From the NCBI RefSeq assembly GCF_900107815.1, contig NZ_FNRK01000007.1, positions 1 through 64,000 on the forward strand: a DNA stretch of 64,000 nucleotides, in the 5' to 3' direction. Position 1 is the first letter of the stretch. Every line of letters starts with the position of its first letter. Shown here in pieces: positions 27,179-35,477 of this stretch. The translations under genes and the position numbers were made by a program. This DNA comes from Eubacterium aggregans. Its GTDB lineage: Bacteria; Bacillota; Clostridia; Eubacteriales; Eubacteriaceae. The notes under the pieces are model-generated. The model saw only the letters and a list, made by a program, of their open reading frames with translations. It was not told the origin of the DNA and did no database searches.

Positions 27179-28633
27179 ATGGAACGAGATGATCGTCGGA
27201 TATCCCGAGAAGAGCGAAGCCGGCTGCGTAGCATTGGTGAAGGGCACCCGGCAGAGCGTGTCATGGCCACGGGGGAACCCGTACGAGCGACGCCAGTGGC
27301 GAGACGGTATGCAGTGGAAAAGGGCGTGGATTTAGCGGATGTCGCAGCGACCATGCCCGGTCGGCGCATTCAACCCGAGGATATCGACCGTTACTTAGAG
27401 CAGCGTCAGATTTTTGCCAAGCAAAAGGCATACCGCAGTCGCATCGTCCCTGATGATGCGGGTTTTTTGCCCGATGAACAGAAAGTCTTCAAGGCAGTGG
27501 AAGAGGAGATGGAAAAGGAAGAAATCATCGCCAAGGCCGAGGCCCGGGAGGCGAAGCTCCTTCAGTCCACAGAGCCCATTCCAGAACCTGAAAAAAAAGA
27601 TGGGGAAGAGGCCTCAAAGGAAAACGAGGCCGACGACAGTGTAGAAGCTGTGGAAGTGGCCGCACCCTTGGCGGTTCCGGTCATTAAGGCGTCTCCCCTG
27701 GCCGAGGCCATGGCAGCGGCTGAAGGCATCGACCTCACCCTCATTGAAAAGGGAACGGGGCCGGACGGCTGTATTATTAAGGCGGATATTACCGCTTATT
27801 TAAATGGGCTTAAGCCCCAATACCCCGATGCCCACCTCGTTATTTTTGAACCGCCGGCACTTCCTGCGGTCATTCCGGTTGAACCAGAATTGGCCCAGGA
27901 GGAGGTATCGGAGGAAGTCGTCCTCCTGCCAGAGACCGGATCGGAGCTGGAACCGGAGGCGGAGCCAGAAGCAGTCGCTTCTGACACGGATCGTCCCGAG
28001 GGACAGCTTAATCCCCCCAGAGTTTTAACCCTGACCATGGAAATTGATCTCACAGAACTGAAGGAAACGCGGAAACGTATTACCAAACGGGTAGAGGTCC
28101 AAACGGGATGCCGCTGTACCTATACCGATTTTATCCTCATGGCGGTTGCAAAGGCACTGAAGCTGCATCCCCAATTAAACGGGCGATTCGAAGGCGAGGC
28201 CTTTGTCTCTAAAAACCAAGTGCATCTAGGGATTGGCATAAGCAATGGGGATGGATTAGCTTTTCCTGTCATTGCCAATGTCCAGAATCAAAGCTTTGGC
28301 GAGGTCGTAAAGATTCGAAATGGTTTTCTTGGGGACATTAAAGAACAGGGAAAGCTCCCTGAGCAAAAAGAAGCCAGCACCTTTGATTTAGTTAATCTCG
28401 GTGTTTATGGGCTATTAAACGCCACGCTGCCCTTGGCAGAAGGCCTTGGAGCAATGCTCTGCATCGGAGATGTGGTCGAGCGTTATCGTTATGATCAGGG
28501 GGTGGGCTCCAACCGTCCAGTGGTTCGGGCAACCTTGCTGTTAGACAGCCGGATTGCTGGCATTGGGACGGCAGCTGGCTTTTTACGGGATATGAAAAAG
28601 GAGCTTGAACATCCGACGGCAATATCATTTTAG
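27179..28633 (+). CDS. E2-like scaffold protein lacking a lipoyl domain and catalytic His
   Basis: 484 residues. Two peripheral-subunit-binding domains are seen (about 36-75, RATPVARRYAVEKGVDLADV; about 168-208, KASPLAEAMAAAEGIDL), joined by acidic, Pro/Glu-rich linkers, then an E2 core (about 280-478) with YTDFILMAVAKALKLHPQLN and DLVNLGVYG. No N-terminal lipoyl domain exists: GGAGGGG sits before the ATG, 12 bases after E1-beta. The family's catalytic DHRxxDG reads DSRIAGI, so His and Asp are both replaced. The protein probably retains assembly and E1/E3-binding roles without acyltransferase activity. Confidence 0.8.
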   Translation: MERDDRRISREERSRLRSIGEGHPAERVMATGEPVRATPVARRYAVEKGVDLADVAATMPGRRIQPEDIDRYLEQRQIFAKQKAYRSRIVPDDAGFLPDEQKVFKAVEEEMEKEEIIAKAEAREAKLLQSTEPIPEPEKKDGEEASKENEADDSVEAVEVAAPLAVPVIKASPLAEAMAAAEGIDLTLIEKGTGPDGCIIKADITAYLNGLKPQYPDAHLVIFEPPALPAVIPVEPELAQEEVSEEVVLLPETGSELEPEAEPEAVASDTDRPEGQLNPPRVLTLTMEIDLTELKETRKRITKRVEVQTGCRCTYTDFILMAVAKALKLHPQLNGRFEGEAFVSKNQVHLGIGISNGDGLAFPVIANVQNQSFGEVVKIRNGFLGDIKEQGKLPEQKEASTFDLVNLGVYGLLNATLPLAEGLGAMLCIGDVVERYRYDQGVGSNRPVVRATLLLDSRIAGIGTAAGFLRDMKKELEHPTAISF

Positions 28634-28645
28634 ATTGAGGTAAGA

Positions 28646-30040
28646 ATGGAAAACGAAGTACAACAGGAAATAAGGTCCTATGATGTGGTGGTCATCGGCG
28701 GTGGCGTCGGTGGCTATACCGCGGCCGTTCGGGCGGCCAATGCCGGTTTAAAAACGGCATTGATTGAGCGTATTCAACTGGGGGGAGCCGGGGTCAACCA
28801 GGGCTGCATCCCCATCCAGTATTTATATAAAAATGTCCAGTTTATCAAAGAATGTGCCCAGGCCAAAAAGCGAGGGCTGATTATTAAAGGTATTGAGCTG
28901 GATCTGCCCCGTATGATGCGGGATAAAAATCAGAAAATCAGAAAATACATTGCAGGGATGAAGGAACGCCTCGAGGATCGGGGCGTCGATATTTTTATGG
29001 GAACGGCCACAGTCAATGCCGATAAAACCGTAGAAATCGCCATGGGGAACGGAATCGAAGGTCGGATAAAGGCGGAAAGCATCATTTTGGCCACCGGCTC
29101 CACCGGTCGTATCCCCAAGCAGTATCAATCCATGCCGGAGGTCCTCACCGATGAGAATGCCCACGATCTTGTGGAAATTCCACCGGAATTGGTGATCATC
29201 GGTAGTGGTGGAAGGGCCTGTGAATATGCCACCTTGTTCAGCATGCTGGGGTCCAAGGTCGTTCTTTTTGTTGGAGAAGACCATCTGTTGTCCTCAGAGG
29301 TGGATGGTGCCATCCAGGAGGCAGTAGAACAAAACCTACTTGCCATGCAGGTGGATATCCATTACAACGTCACCGTTTCGGATGTCTTTGAGGATTCCTT
29401 GGGGGATATCCATCTGGATGTTAAATTAGGCAGTCGGGATAAAATGATTATTTGTTCCGATATTTTAGTCGTAAAGGAGCGGTGCCCCAATTTACTGGGA
29501 CTATCCGGTCTAGACCTTAAGGTGAAAAATGATGGTGTCATTGCAGATTTTAGTGGGATTACTTCTGTACCCGGGGTGTATGCCATTGGTGATTTGGTGT
29601 CTGGAATGGCATCAGCCAGCGCTGCCGTGGCCATGGCAATCCAGGTGGTGGATACCATCACCGGGAAACAGCGGACACTAAAAAACCAGTGGATTCCAAA
29701 AGCCATCCACCTTCTTCCGGAAATCGCCGTGGTTGGAATGAGTGAGGCGGAAGCCCGGCAAAACGGTTATCCCGTTAAGGTTGATCGCATTAATCTGGCC
29801 ACAAATCTTAAGCTCTATCTGGACGACGCGACCACCGGCTTTGTCAAAATTATTTCCGATGTAGACAGTGGCGAGCTGCTGGGGGTCTGTATTTATGGCG
29901 AGGGGGCGGCAGAGCTGATCTCCCAGGCCCAGGCCATCCATGCCATGGGGGGCGGGATCGAGGACTTAAAACGGTCCCTTCACGCCTATCCGGCAGCATC
30001 CGCGGTATTATCTGAAGCAACGTTGGCATTTTTGAAATGA
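28646..30040 (+). CDS. E3-like flavoprotein lacking the redox disulfide
   Basis: 464 residues with dihydrolipoamide dehydrogenase architecture. The FAD site VVVIGGGVGGYTAA (about 14) and GVYAIGDL are intact. The usual GGTCLNxGCIPSK reads GGAGVNQGCIPIQ: the first Cys is Gly, and Ser-Lys is Ile-Gln. The C-terminal HAHPTxxE reads HAYPAASA, so the catalytic His and Glu are lost. The NAD-site glycine motif is GSGGRACE, with Ala for the last Gly. It cannot work as a normal lipoamide dehydrogenase; it may be a structural partner or a flavin oxidoreductase with a new acceptor. Confidence 0.8.
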   Translation: MENEVQQEIRSYDVVVIGGGVGGYTAAVRAANAGLKTALIERIQLGGAGVNQGCIPIQYLYKNVQFIKECAQAKKRGLIIKGIELDLPRMMRDKNQKIRKYIAGMKERLEDRGVDIFMGTATVNADKTVEIAMGNGIEGRIKAESIILATGSTGRIPKQYQSMPEVLTDENAHDLVEIPPELVIIGSGGRACEYATLFSMLGSKVVLFVGEDHLLSSEVDGAIQEAVEQNLLAMQVDIHYNVTVSDVFEDSLGDIHLDVKLGSRDKMIICSDILVVKERCPNLLGLSGLDLKVKNDGVIADFSGITSVPGVYAIGDLVSGMASASAAVAMAIQVVDTITGKQRTLKNQWIPKAIHLLPEIAVVGMSEAEARQNGYPVKVDRINLATNLKLYLDDATTGFVKIISDVDSGELLGVCIYGEGAAELISQAQAIHAMGGGIEDLKRSLHAYPAASAVLSEATLAFLK

Positions 30041-30079
30041 ATCTGTTACAATAACCCTATAAAACTTGAAGGAGTACCA

Positions 30080-31615
30080 ATGTCAGAGCAAGAAAAAATT
30101 ATAATTATTGACTTTGGAGCACAATATAATCAGCTCATTGCCCGCCGTGTTCGGGAAGAGCGGGTGTATTCTGAAGTCGTCCCCTACGATGTATCCATCG
30201 AACGGATTAAAGAGATGGCACCCAAGGGCATCATCTTTACCGGTGGTCCCTCCAGCGTTCACCAGGACGGTGCCCCCCGCTGTAATCCGGAGATCTATAC
30301 ACTGGGTATCCCGGTTTTAGGCATCTGCTACGGCGCCCAGCTAATGGCAGAGCAAAACGGTGGGAAAACCGATTCCGCTGAAATCCGGGAATACGGAAAA
30401 AAGGCCCTGAACATCAAGACGGATAGTCAGTTGCTGGAATCCGTCCGGGATGGTTCCGTCTGCTGGATGAGCCATACTAATTATATCGACCAAATTCCAG
30501 AGGGCTTTACCATAACCGCCACCACAGAAACCTGTCCGGTAGCCGCCATGGAAAATCCGGAAGCCGGGTTATACGCTGTACAATACCACCCGGAAGTCGA
30601 GCATACGGAGTGTGGCAGAGAGGTGCTGCATAACTTCATTTACAATATCTGTCGGTGTGAAGGCACCTGGACCATGGCTAACTTTGTGGAGGAACAGATT
30701 GCCGCTATTCGGGAACGGGTGGGGGATAAGAAGGTGCTGTGCGCGTTAAGCGGCGGCGTTGATTCCTCTGTTGCTTCAACCCTGGTCTTTCGGGCCATCG
30801 GCGATCAGCTGACCTGTATCTTTGTGGATCATGGCCTGCTGCGAAAGGACGAAGGGGATCAGGTCGAGGCCATTTTTAAGGATCGCTTTAAGATGAATTT
30901 CATCCGTGCCAACTGCCAGGATCGTTTCCTATCCAAGCTGGCCGGAGTAACGGACCCGGAACGCAAGCGGAAGATTATCGGAGAGGAGTTCATCCGGGTC
31001 TTCGAGGAAGAATCCGGTAAACTGAAGGGGATGGAATACCTGCTCCAGGGGACCATTTACCCCGATGTCATCGAAAGTGGTACTAAGGATGCAGCGGTCA
31101 TTAAAAGCCATCATAATGTCGGCGGTCTTCCTGAGGATGTGGATTTTGAGCTCATCGAGCCCCTGCGCAACCTCTTTAAAGATGAAGTCCGTGCCTTAGG
31201 TGAAGAGCTGGGATTAGACCATGATTTGGTTTGGCGTCAACCCTTTCCTGGGCCAGGACTGGCCATCCGTGTTATGGGTGAAGTCACAGGTGAAAAGCTG
31301 GACATCCTTCGGGAAGCTGACTATGTCTTCCGGGATGAAATTGCCAAAGCCGGATTGGACCAGGAAATCTGGCAGTACTTTGCCGTCCTTCCCGGCAACC
31401 GCAGCGTTGGGGTCATGGGGGATGAACGGACCTATGATTACACCATCGGCCTGCGTGCGGTGACCTCTGTGGATGGCATGACCTCCGACTGGGCCCGGAT
31501 TCCCTTCGATGTGCTGGAATCCATCTCCACCCGCATCGTCAATGAGGTGCCCCACGTCAACCGGATTGTTTATGATATTACGAGTAAGCCACCATCTACG
31601 ATTGAGTGGGAGTAG
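30080..31615 (+). CDS. guaA: GMP synthase (glutamine-hydrolysing)
   Basis: 511 residues. Class I glutamine amidotransferase domain (about 5-195) with the nucleophile Cys in [12 protein letters not shown]-pyrophosphatase domain with SGGVDSS (about 223); C-terminal dimerisation domain ending ...STIEWE. It converts XMP to GMP. The ICE is integrated exactly at its 3' end: the last codons GAG TGG GAG TAG form one att core. The other end of the ICE holds GAGTGGGAATAA, so protein sequence is unchanged by insertion. GAAGGAG precedes the ATG. Confidence 0.97.
   Translation: MSEQEKIIIIDFGAQYNQLIARRVREERVYSEVVPYDVSIERIKEMAPKGIIFTGGPSSVHQDGAPRCNPEIYTLGIPVLGICYGAQLMAEQNGGKTDSAEIREYGKKALNIKTDSQLLESVRDGSVCWMSHTNYIDQIPEGFTITATTETCPVAAMENPEAGLYAVQYHPEVEHTECGREVLHNFIYNICRCEGTWTMANFVEEQIAAIRERVGDKKVLCALSGGVDSSVASTLVFRAIGDQLTCIFVDHGLLRKDEGDQVEAIFKDRFKMNFIRANCQDRFLSKLAGVTDPERKRKIIGEEFIRVFEEESGKLKGMEYLLQGTIYPDVIESGTKDAAVIKSHHNVGGLPEDVDFELIEPLRNLFKDEVRALGEELGLDHDLVWRQPFPGPGLAIRVMGEVTGEKLDILREADYVFRDEIAKAGLDQEIWQYFAVLPGNRSVGVMGDERTYDYTIGLRAVTSVDGMTSDWARIPFDVLESISTRIVNEVPHVNRIVYDITSKPPSTIEWE
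31604..31614 (+). repeat. att core, guaA side
   Basis: GAGTGGGAGTA at the 3' end of guaA. It differs at one position from the distal core (56425-56435); the difference falls in a wobble base. Confidence 0.9.
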
Positions 31616-31622
31616 TTGTAGG

Positions 31623-31673
31623 AGAGCTAGAAATCCTCTTATACCAAGGGTTTCTGGCTCTTCTTATCTTTTT
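31623..31673 (+). terminator. Terminator just inside the ICE, downstream of guaA
   Basis: AGAGC-AGAAA-CC pairs with GG-TTTCT-GCTCT (two bulges), followed by a T-rich tract. It would terminate guaA in the integrated state, replacing the displaced chromosomal terminator at 56445-56489. Confidence 0.6.
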
Positions 31674-31675
31674 AC

Positions 31676-31695
31676 TGCACTTTTATTGCACTTTT
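31676..31695. repeat. 20-bp subterminal direct repeat, guaA end
   Basis: TGCACTTTTATTGCACTTTT is repeated exactly at 56314-56333 in the same orientation. These are candidate arm-type integrase-binding sites, as in Tn916-family elements. The copy overlaps the 3' end of int. Confidence 0.75.
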
Positions 31696-32876
31696 TTCAT
31701 TTCTTTGTTTCGCAAGTAGTCTACAGTAAATTGATTCTTTGGTGAAGTATCATAATTTTGTTTTGCTTCTTTAAAGGAAATGGCTCCATTTAATTTGTTA
31801 GCTACCTCGAAATTACTGTTAGGATAAAGATGTCCATACGTTCCTAAAGTCGTCTCAATATCTTCGTGTCCTAGACGATCTTTAATGATAAGTGGATTTT
31901 CTCCCATACTGATTAACAAGGAAGCATGAGAATGCCGTAACCCATGGATTCTGATTCGATGGATACCAGCCAGCTTAGCATAGCGTTCAATAGCATATGA
32001 TAGTGTATGTTTTTGGGTAGGAATACCGTTATAGCTCATTACAAAGTCTGTCTGAATTAGATTTTGTTGTACTTCCTTCCATTCGGATAAATAAGTTAAT
32101 GTGCATTTATCTAATACAATATGACGAACGCTCGCCTTTGTTTTTGGTTCAACAAATCTATAATTCGATTGATTCTTGTAATAGAGTGTTTTGTTGATGG
32201 TTAGTACTCCTGAGTCAAAATCAATATCTTCCCATTGAATGGCAGTAGCTTCACCAATTCGCATTCCAGTCATAAATAAAAACCACAGAGAGATAAATAA
32301 AAAGTGTTGATAGTAATCTTCTTTGTAAATTAGAGAGATTACTTTTTCAAATTCTTCTTTTGTCCAAAATTCAATTTTAGACTTTTGCTTTTTCACATTG
32401 CCAATAATCTTAGATGGATTTGTGGTGGTTATCCCAAGGACAATTGCTCGATCCATAGCAACTGAAAATAGTCCTTGAACAGCTCTTACATAAGAAGACT
32501 TACACTTCTTTGATAATTTTAGTTGCCAATTTTGCACATCAATAGGCTCAATATCGGAAACAGCCATTTTATCAAAATAAGAGAAATGCTTCTTAATAGT
32601 TGGTAAGCGATTTTCATATGTTCTGAGCTTTACCTGTGTCTTATACCATGGAAGGAAAATTTCAAAGATATAATGTTTAAACGTCATTTTATCCTTATTC
32701 TCACTTAATTCTTCTGGTTTCATCAATAGCAGTTTCGAATATTCTTCTCTTGCTTCTTTTTTAGTAGTGAATCCACTACGATATTTTTGAATTTTTTTCC
32801 CTTTAGAATCATAACCTAGATTTGCACGAAAATAATAGGTTCCATTCTTTGCTTTTTTTATTGGGTCTTTAACCAT
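31683..32876 (-). CDS. int: ICE integrase (tyrosine recombinase)
   Basis: 397 residues. N-terminal arm-binding region (about 1-60), SAM-like core-binding domain (about 65-165) and catalytic domain with Arg in GMRIGEA, HxxR in HGLRHSHAS, and the nucleophile Tyr in LGTYGHLY. It is not the Tn916 Int itself but the phage-like integrase type used by Tn5801-like elements, consistent with the guaA site. It should catalyse integration and excision between the 11-bp cores. Confidence 0.93.
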   Translation of the reverse strand: MVKDPIKKAKNGTYYFRANLGYDSKGKKIQKYRSGFTTKKEAREEYSKLLLMKPEELSENKDKMTFKHYIFEIFLPWYKTQVKLRTYENRLPTIKKHFSYFDKMAVSDIEPIDVQNWQLKLSKKCKSSYVRAVQGLFSVAMDRAIVLGITTTNPSKIIGNVKKQKSKIEFWTKEEFEKVISLIYKEDYYQHFLFISLWFLFMTGMRIGEATAIQWEDIDFDSGVLTINKTLYYKNQSNYRFVEPKTKASVRHIVLDKCTLTYLSEWKEVQQNLIQTDFVMSYNGIPTQKHTLSYAIERYAKLAGIHRIRIHGLRHSHASLLISMGENPLIIKDRLGHEDIETTLGTYGHLYPNSNFEVANKLNGAISFKEAKQNYDTSPKNQFTVDYLRNKEMKKVQ

Positions 32877-32902
32877 AGTTTTTACTCCTTACTGTGCAAA
32901 AA

Positions 32903-33103
32903 CTACTCAGACCTGTTTTCATTTGAAAACCGAATTCCTAGAATTTCTTCAACAGCTTCACGAGGGACTCTATCTAGCTTTCGAGATTGATAGTAGATAT
33001 GCCCTTTTGTAATCATCAATTCTTTTGCTTTTTTTATGATGTCTGCTGAAAAAGAAGTTCCATATCCTAGCTCAACTAAATCCTTTTTTGTGACCGTTAT
33101 CAT
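32903..33103 (-). CDS. xis: DUF3173 excisionase-like protein
   Basis: 66 residues (VTKKDLVELGYGTSFSADII...KGHIYYQSRKLDRVP), a small helix-turn-helix protein of the DUF3173 family that accompanies the Tn5801-type integrase. GGAAAGGAG precedes the ATG. It lies 26 bases upstream of int and probably directs excision. Confidence 0.85.
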   Translation of the reverse strand: MITVTKKDLVELGYGTSFSADIIKKAKELMITKGHIYYQSRKLDRVPREAVEEILGIRFSNENRSE

Positions 33104-33600
33104 TATTACTCCTTTCCCAATTATAGGCTAGGAAAACTCCAATATTCACCTATAATTATATCAAATAGTTTTATAATAATACACTGACAAGAGAAGAATA
33201 TCTTAGCAATCGAACAGCTCTAGCAAAGCTCACAGGAATTTCACTTCTGCATGGTTCTCATGTAGCCGTACCCATTGCCTGTGACGCTTCTAACGCTCGG
33301 ACTATGGCTATACGGGAGTATCATTATCACGATAAGAAAGTCATGGCAGCAATCCTGCTAAAGATTACTTTCGAATTACTAACATGAATCGCTCACTAAT
33401 TTTGTAGGTCATGGCGTGTTAGTTCATCAGCTCTTTTCTTACCGAAACGTATTCGATTGCCTTTATTTGGTTGTCAAAGAACGTTTGGCTTGTTAGCCTA
33501 TCAAAACCTACTGAACACACAATATGCTTTGATGGAATAACAAACCTCCCAAATCGGGAAGCGTGGATACGATTCGACACGCTTCCACGAAAAAATGGGA
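33104..33600. other. Intergenic region between xis and orf8
   Basis: About 500 bases. On the plus strand a frame is open for 67 codons (33184-33387, starting LTREEYLSNRTALAKLTGIS), but no ATG, GTG or TTG start precedes it, so it is either a relict or a false frame. GGAAGCGTG and CACGCTTCC (about 33557-33589) form an inverted repeat just after orf8. I see no other gene. Confidence 0.5.
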
Positions 33601-33831
33601 CTATTTAATTTCGAACGATAAAATCTTAGAGATGAGTTTCGTTTCCATTCTGCCACGTAGGGTTTCATCAATAACCATATGAGAATTTCCATATTCGTCT
33701 GTCATGCGACGTAATGAACGTTTTGAGGTATACCCTCGATAATGTTTAACAATCTGATTAATTGCTTCCACGTCGCCATCTGTCGCCTTTACAATGAGGG
33801 GGAAGGGAACCCTTGGATAAGCTGTTTTCAT
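33601..33831 (-). CDS. orf8: Tn916 Orf8-like helix-turn-helix protein
   Basis: 76 residues (YPRVPFPLIVKATDGDVEAI...GRMETKLISKILSFEIK). Its sequence is close to Tn916 Orf8, which together with Orf7 promotes expression of the transfer functions. It overlaps orf7 by 4 bases. Confidence 0.88.
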   Translation of the reverse strand: MKTAYPRVPFPLIVKATDGDVEAINQIVKHYRGYTSKRSLRRMTDEYGNSHMVIDETLRGRMETKLISKILSFEIK

Positions 33832-34250
33832 TCTTTACACTCCTTCATGAATTCTTTAATCATCGCTAGTCCACTTATTCGATGACGATAAACAGTCGAA
33901 CGATTCAAATTTAGTAACTCCGCAATCTCCACATCACTCATATCCATAAAGTAATGAAGTAAAATAATGTTCCGTTTTTTCTCTGAAAGATGACGCAGGG
34001 CTTCACTTAATAAATCACTTTCAACATTGATTCTTAATCCAAATAATTTAAATAGTTGGAAATCAGTGACGTACGTATCAACAGTAGAAAAAGAGTTGAC
34101 AAGGTAGTTATCTATATCAGAAAACGAGACTTCTTTTGCTGATAGTCTGTCTAGATGTTTGAAGTAATCTTTTCGTTCATCTTCAATAACTTGTTTGCAG
34201 ATATAGTCAAACTGATTTTCTATGGTTTCTTGAAAAGAAGATGGTTTCAT
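33828..34250 (-). CDS. orf7: Tn916 Orf7-like sigma-factor-type activator
   Basis: 140 residues. The C-terminal part is a sigma-70 region 4-type helix-turn-helix (MDMSDVEIAELLNLNRSTVYRH). The start at 34250 (MKPSSFQE) is fixed by AAAGGGGGTG 6 bases upstream, although the frame is open further. In Tn916 this gene is reached by read-through from the tet(M) promoter and couples tetracycline to transfer. Confidence 0.9.
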   Translation of the reverse strand: MKPSSFQETIENQFDYICKQVIEDERKDYFKHLDRLSAKEVSFSDIDNYLVNSFSTVDTYVTDFQLFKLFGLRINVESDLLSEALRHLSEKKRNIILLHYFMDMSDVEIAELLNLNRSTVYRHRISGLAMIKEFMKECKE

Positions 34251-34780
34251 GCTTTTCACCCCCTTTCTGTCGTGAAAGGGAGTGGCATGTGCTTCTTTAT
34301 CTCCCTTCATACTAAGCCCCGACACGAAAGGGGGATTTGTTGCATAAATGAAGAGAAATCCTAAAAGATATTTATTAAGTGACCAAAAAAGCACATAAAC
34401 AGATTGTTTTCTCTGTTCATATGCTTTGATTTTTCTATCTATGTAATCTGCAAAACCACATTGATGGTCATATCTATCCAGTACAGGTGGATAAGTTTTT
34501 TTGATAAGAACTTAATTAAGAGAACTAGATGACAGATTATCTTTCTCATGGCGACTTTTCCCTCCATTAAGTCGCCAATTTTATCTACTTTCTAGGAGTA
34601 TGACTAAATTTTATAAAGTTGTATAGGTAAATAAAATCAGCGACCTTTCTATTTGAAATTGGATTCATCGCATTAATAAATTCCACAGTGTTCTATAGGA
34701 ACTCATAAACTATATAACATGTTTTTCTATACCTGTTTATGGTTATATAGGAACAGTAAAATGTATAGAGGTGATTTAGT
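34251..34780. promoter_or_regulatory. Regulatory region between orf7 and orf9
   Basis: About 530 bases without a gene I can support. It contains an inverted repeat around CCCCCTTTCGTG/CACGAAAGGG near the orf7 start, and GGCGACTT (34550-34557) with AAGTCGCC (34569-34576) followed by a short T-rich stretch, a likely terminator on the plus strand. Promoters of the divergent orf9 and orf7 genes should lie here; TATAGAGGTGATTT carries the orf9 ribosome binding site. Confidence 0.5.
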
Positions 34781-35134
34781 ATGCGTAAAAAAGAAGATAA
34801 ATACGATTTTAGAGCCGTTGGTTTAGCGATTAAAGAGGCTCGAATGAAACGGGGTCTCACTCGTGAACAAGTGGGAACAATGATTGAAATTGACCCACGT
34901 TATTTAACAAATATAGAAAACAAAGGACAACACCCAAGTACACAAGTGCTGTATGATCTTGTATCATTACTCCATGTATCTATTGATGAATTTTTCTTAC
35001 CTACAGATAATTTGATTAAAAGCACTCGAAGGTTACAGGTAGAAAAATACATGGATAGCTTTACAGACAAAGAACTATCCTTAATGGAAGCACTAGCAAA
35101 AGGTATCAATGAAGCAAGAAATATTGAAGGCTAG
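34781..35134 (+). CDS. orf9: Tn916 Orf9-like XRE repressor
   Basis: 117 residues with a Cro/C1-type helix-turn-helix ([21 protein letters not shown]), nearly the same as Tn916 Orf9. It is transcribed against the rest of the ICE and is thought to repress the orf7 promoter, keeping transfer genes silent without tetracycline. Confidence 0.92.
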   Translation: MRKKEDKYDFRAVGLAIKEARMKRGLTREQVGTMIEIDPRYLTNIENKGQHPSTQVLYDLVSLLHVSIDEFFLPTDNLIKSTRRLQVEKYMDSFTDKELSLMEALAKGINEARNIEG

Positions 35135-35158
35135 TCAGTAAAATTCAGATAAACAAAA

Positions 35159-35202
35159 AGAGCCGATAAGATGAGAGTTTCATTTCTCAAATTATCGGCT
35201 CT
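35159..35202. terminator. Bidirectional terminator between orf9 and the KTR gene
   Basis: AGAGCCGATAA and TTATCGGCTCT form an 11-bp stem, with A/T runs on both sides. The stop codon of the KTR gene lies inside the right arm. Confidence 0.75.
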
Positions 35203-35380
35203 GCGTCTTGGCGTCTGGCTCTTTGATTGTTATTATATTCATTTTTTGAACATTAATTAAAGTTTCGTTCTTACATTTGGGGCAGTATAAAGGGAAATTT
35301 TTAAGTATAGTATCCACTCGTATTCGTAGTCTTGTTTTATTTCCACAAATAGGACACAATATCCACTTGTAGTTTATAAT
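35192..35380 (-). CDS. orf6: Cysteine-rich KTR protein (Tn916 orf6-like)
   Basis: About 62 residues ending DAKTQSR. Two Cys pairs (CPICGNKTRLR and YCPKCKNET) form a zinc-ribbon-like module of the kind annotated as cysteine-rich KTR proteins after tet(M) in Tn916-like elements. AAAGGAGGAG (35387-35396) lies 7-8 bases before an ATT codon (35380) that aligns with the family start MINYKW; no ATG, GTG or TTG is available in frame. Either ATT is used or the gene is no longer translated. Confidence 0.6.
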   Translation of the reverse strand: MINYKWILCPICGNKTRLRIRVDTILKNFPLYCPKCKNETLINVQKMNIITIKEPDAKTQSR

Positions 35381-35477
35381 AACAATCTCCTCCTTTCCAC
35401 TTTAATTCAAATCTATATTAAAGAATATTTCATCTTATTTAATAAGAAACCATATTTATATAACAACATAAAACGCA

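Noticed and set aside
25198-30040. Ordinary acetoin or pyruvate dehydrogenase operon
   Set aside because: Gene order fits, but the missing lipoyl domain and the loss of E2 and E3 catalytic residues argue against standard function.
33557-33589. Rho-independent terminator after orf8
   Set aside because: The GGAAGCGTG/CACGCTTCC stem exists, but the T-run is on the wrong side for the minus strand, so I list it only as an inverted repeat.
34251-34394. 48-residue N-terminal extension of Orf7
   Set aside because: The Tn916 Orf7 start and a strong ribosome binding site point to 34250.
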